NCBI GenBank assembly: GCA_025929655.1
Contig: JAICPV010000157.1
Coordinates: 1 to 6,119 of the forward strand
DNA length: 6,119 nt
Direction: 5' to 3'
Origin: Pyrinomonadaceae bacterium
GTDB taxonomy: Bacteria > Acidobacteriota > Blastocatellia > Pyrinomonadales > Pyrinomonadaceae
The stretch's first letter is position 1. The number at the start of each line of letters is the position of its first letter. Positions 6,113 to 6,119 of this stretch are shown here, piece after piece. Under the pieces are notes generated by a model. It had not been told where the DNA came from, searched no databases, and saw nothing but the letters and a program-made list of their open reading frames with translations. Made by a program: the position numbers and the translations under genes.

Positions 6113-6119
6113 CTTTGTC

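Noticed and set aside
5965..6117. Minus-strand frame open from the right edge, and a 34-residue plus-strand ATG frame at 5961
   Set aside because: The translations look random, lack ribosome binding sites, and lie in the AT-richer promoter region. A real gene ending here cannot be supported.

Overview
The window most resembles a chromosomal piece of a Gram-negative soil or environmental bacterium of the Acidobacteriota, probably Blastocatellia/Pyrinomonadaceae-like. This rests on three things: a TonB-dependent receptor led by a carboxypeptidase-regulatory-like domain, a secreted protein ending in the 'SGRV...GRGI..A.ITL...NSFGYYKF' type of repeat common in that group, and moderately GC-rich coding DNA with AT-rich intergenic regions. 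This placement is inference from protein style, not a database match.

Layout, left to right. The first 567 bases are the 3' part of a B12-binding-type radical SAM enzyme gene (+). It is followed after 110 bases by a complete single-domain universal stress protein (+, 678-1121) with a strong ribosome binding site. The rest of the genes lie on the minus strand. A secreted protein with a C-terminal carboxypeptidase-regulatory-like domain (1213-1950) faces the stress protein gene and has a convincing intrinsic terminator at 1143-1176. About 440 bases of non-coding DNA with small dyads follow. Then come two genes transcribed right to left, 68 bases apart: an exported two-domain CbiX/SirB-like (class II chelatase fold) protein (4915-5862), followed by a TonB-dependent outer-membrane receptor (2390-4846). 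Upstream of the pair is a perfect 8-1-8 palindrome matching the Fur box (5875-5891), just downstream of a sigma70-like promoter (TTGACA, 17 bases, TAAAGT).

The most interesting part is this pair. CbiX/SirB proteins normally work in the cytoplasm, inserting Co or Fe into sirohydrochlorin. Here the protein has a signal peptide, a His-rich inter-domain linker and one intact His pair. It sits under apparent Fur control as the first gene before an outer-membrane receptor. The working hypothesis is an iron-responsive uptake system in which the receptor brings a metal-tetrapyrrole or metal chelate into the periplasm, and the CbiX-like protein binds, inserts or removes metal there. The substrate is not determined by the sequence. 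The receptor has the FRAP and NPNL boxes but no His between them, which argues against a classical haem receptor.
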